DNA of 14,565 nucleotides, from positions 1 to 14,565 of the forward strand of contig JASJBO010000130.1 of the NCBI GenBank assembly GCA_030066475.1, written 5' to 3'. This stretch comes from Myxococcota bacterium (GTDB taxonomy: Bacteria > Myxococcota_A > UBA9160 > PR03). Of the stretch, positions 14,014 to 14,565 are shown piece after piece. The position numbers and the translations under genes were made by a program. The notes beneath the pieces were generated by a model. That model had not been told where the DNA came from. It saw only the letters and a list, made by a program, of their open reading frames with translations, and ran no database searches. Within the stretch, counting starts at the first letter, position 1. Every line of letters begins with the position of its first letter.

Positions 14014-14565
14014 CTACGCGGTCGGCTCCTCGCCGCGTTCAGTCGCGCGGCAACGAGCCTCGAAGCCGGCATTGGCCTCGCGCAGCGCCCGGTCGGGATC
14101 GAGCGACGCGCGGTCGGCGTCGGCCACCAGCGCGAACAGCAAGGCGCCCAGCGCCGCCGCCCCGCGCTCGCCGCGCGCCGCCCGGTATGCCTCCCAGGCT
14201 CGCTCGAGCGCGTCGGCGCCGGGTGGCGCGGCGAGCCCGGCGCGGGTCGCGCGCCGCTGGAGCTTGCCCGCTCGCGTGAGCGACGGGAGCGAGAGCGGGA
14301 CGTCGTCGAGCGCTCCGGGCGCGGCCTCGCCGCGCGCCCGCGCCCGCGCGGCGCGCTCGGCCGCCTTGTGCCCCTCCCAGGCGCGCGTCTGGGCCGTGGC
14401 CGTCTCGACGTCGGCATCGCCGAACACGTGCGGGTGGCGCCGCACCAGCTTGTCGGCGATCGCCCGCACCACGTCGGCGAACTCGAAGTCGCCCGCCTCC
14501 CGCGCCATCTGCGCGTGGAACACGACCTGGAGCAGCAGGTCGCCGAGCTCGTCGCGCAGCGCCTC
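14014..14565 (-). CDS. mazG: MazG-family nucleoside triphosphate pyrophosphohydrolase, truncated at window edge
   Basis: The reading frame enters from the right edge and gives 183 residues of the C-terminal part. It opens with ELGDLLLQVVFHAQMAREAG, the second half of the all-alpha MazG motif, followed by VVRAIADKLVRRHPHVFGD and later PSLTRAGKLQRRATRAGL, the classic MazG linker. MazG hydrolyses (d)NTPs to NMP and pyrophosphate and influences ppGpp levels and nucleotide quality. In the C-terminal repeat the expected EExxEL and ELGD acidic motifs are replaced by WEAYRAA and ALGALLFALV. That repeat probably cannot bind Mg and so is degenerate. The N-terminal half lies outside the window. It converges on the DUF35 gene and looks like an unrelated housekeeping gene. 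Confidence 0.88.
   Translation of the reverse strand, partial: EALRDELGDLLLQVVFHAQMAREAGDFEFADVVRAIADKLVRRHPHVFGDADVETATAQTRAWEGHKAAERAARARARGEAAPGALDDVPLSLPSLTRAGKLQRRATRAGLAAPPGADALERAWEAYRAARGERGAAALGALLFALVADADRASLDPDRALREANAGFEARCRATERGEEPTA

Noticed and set aside
1..14565. tRNA, rRNA, riboswitch, transposase or phage genes.
   Set aside because: No cloverleaf-type, rRNA-like or integrase/transposase motif was recognised on either strand; almost all sequence is explained by the listed genes.

Overview
The window is very GC-rich DNA, with dense coding on both strands, many GTG starts and 1-8 nt gene overlaps. This fits a high-GC soil or marine bacterium, for example Myxococcota or another deltaproteobacterial-type lineage, or an actinobacterium. 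There is no rRNA or other phylogenetic marker, so the lineage stays open. I see no transposase, phage gene, CRISPR array, tRNA or rRNA. Twelve complete protein genes and one truncated gene account for almost all the sequence.

Left part (1-4412, minus strand). A tightly coupled four-gene operon reads right to left: a MalY/PatB-type PLP C-S lyase or aminotransferase, a calcineurin-like metallophosphoesterase, an amidase-signature hydrolase and a DoxX-type membrane protein. The DoxX gene ends inside a 104-bp tandem repeat (two copies visible, running off the window edge). The repeat supplies its stop codon and chains 34-codon mini-ORFs through TGATG junctions.

Middle (4413-10515). A sodium:solute symporter is divergent from the operon. 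Converging on it is a minus-strand series: an N-acyl-D-amino-acid deacylase-type amidohydrolase, an EamA/DMT transporter, and two short-chain dehydrogenases. A 14-bp site matching the KstR consensus (TnnAACnnGTTnnA) lies in a rare AT-rich gap just before the two dehydrogenases, suggesting that they form their own regulated unit.

Right part (10541-13944, plus strand). A protein with an SRPBCC-like domain followed by a C-terminal Rieske domain starts only 25 bp from the divergent amidohydrolase. It is followed by a coupled trio: an alpha/beta hydrolase, a thiolase-like protein lacking the catalytic cysteines, and a DUF35 zinc-ribbon/OB-fold partner. The thiolase-like/DUF35 pair resembles the Ltp2-ChsH2 type aldolase of steroid side-chain breakdown. 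A truncated MazG gene enters from the right on the minus strand.

Taken together, the two SDRs with a KstR-like operator, the thiolase-like/DUF35 pair, the Rieske protein and the hydrolase suggest an accessory catabolic neighbourhood for acyl-CoA, steroid or isoprenoid-like substrates. That reading is inference; no single gene here proves a substrate. No complete novel defence or mobile system is apparent. The most unusual items are the self-chaining repeat, the inverted SRPBCC-Rieske layout, the KstR-like operator and the degenerate MazG C-terminal domain.
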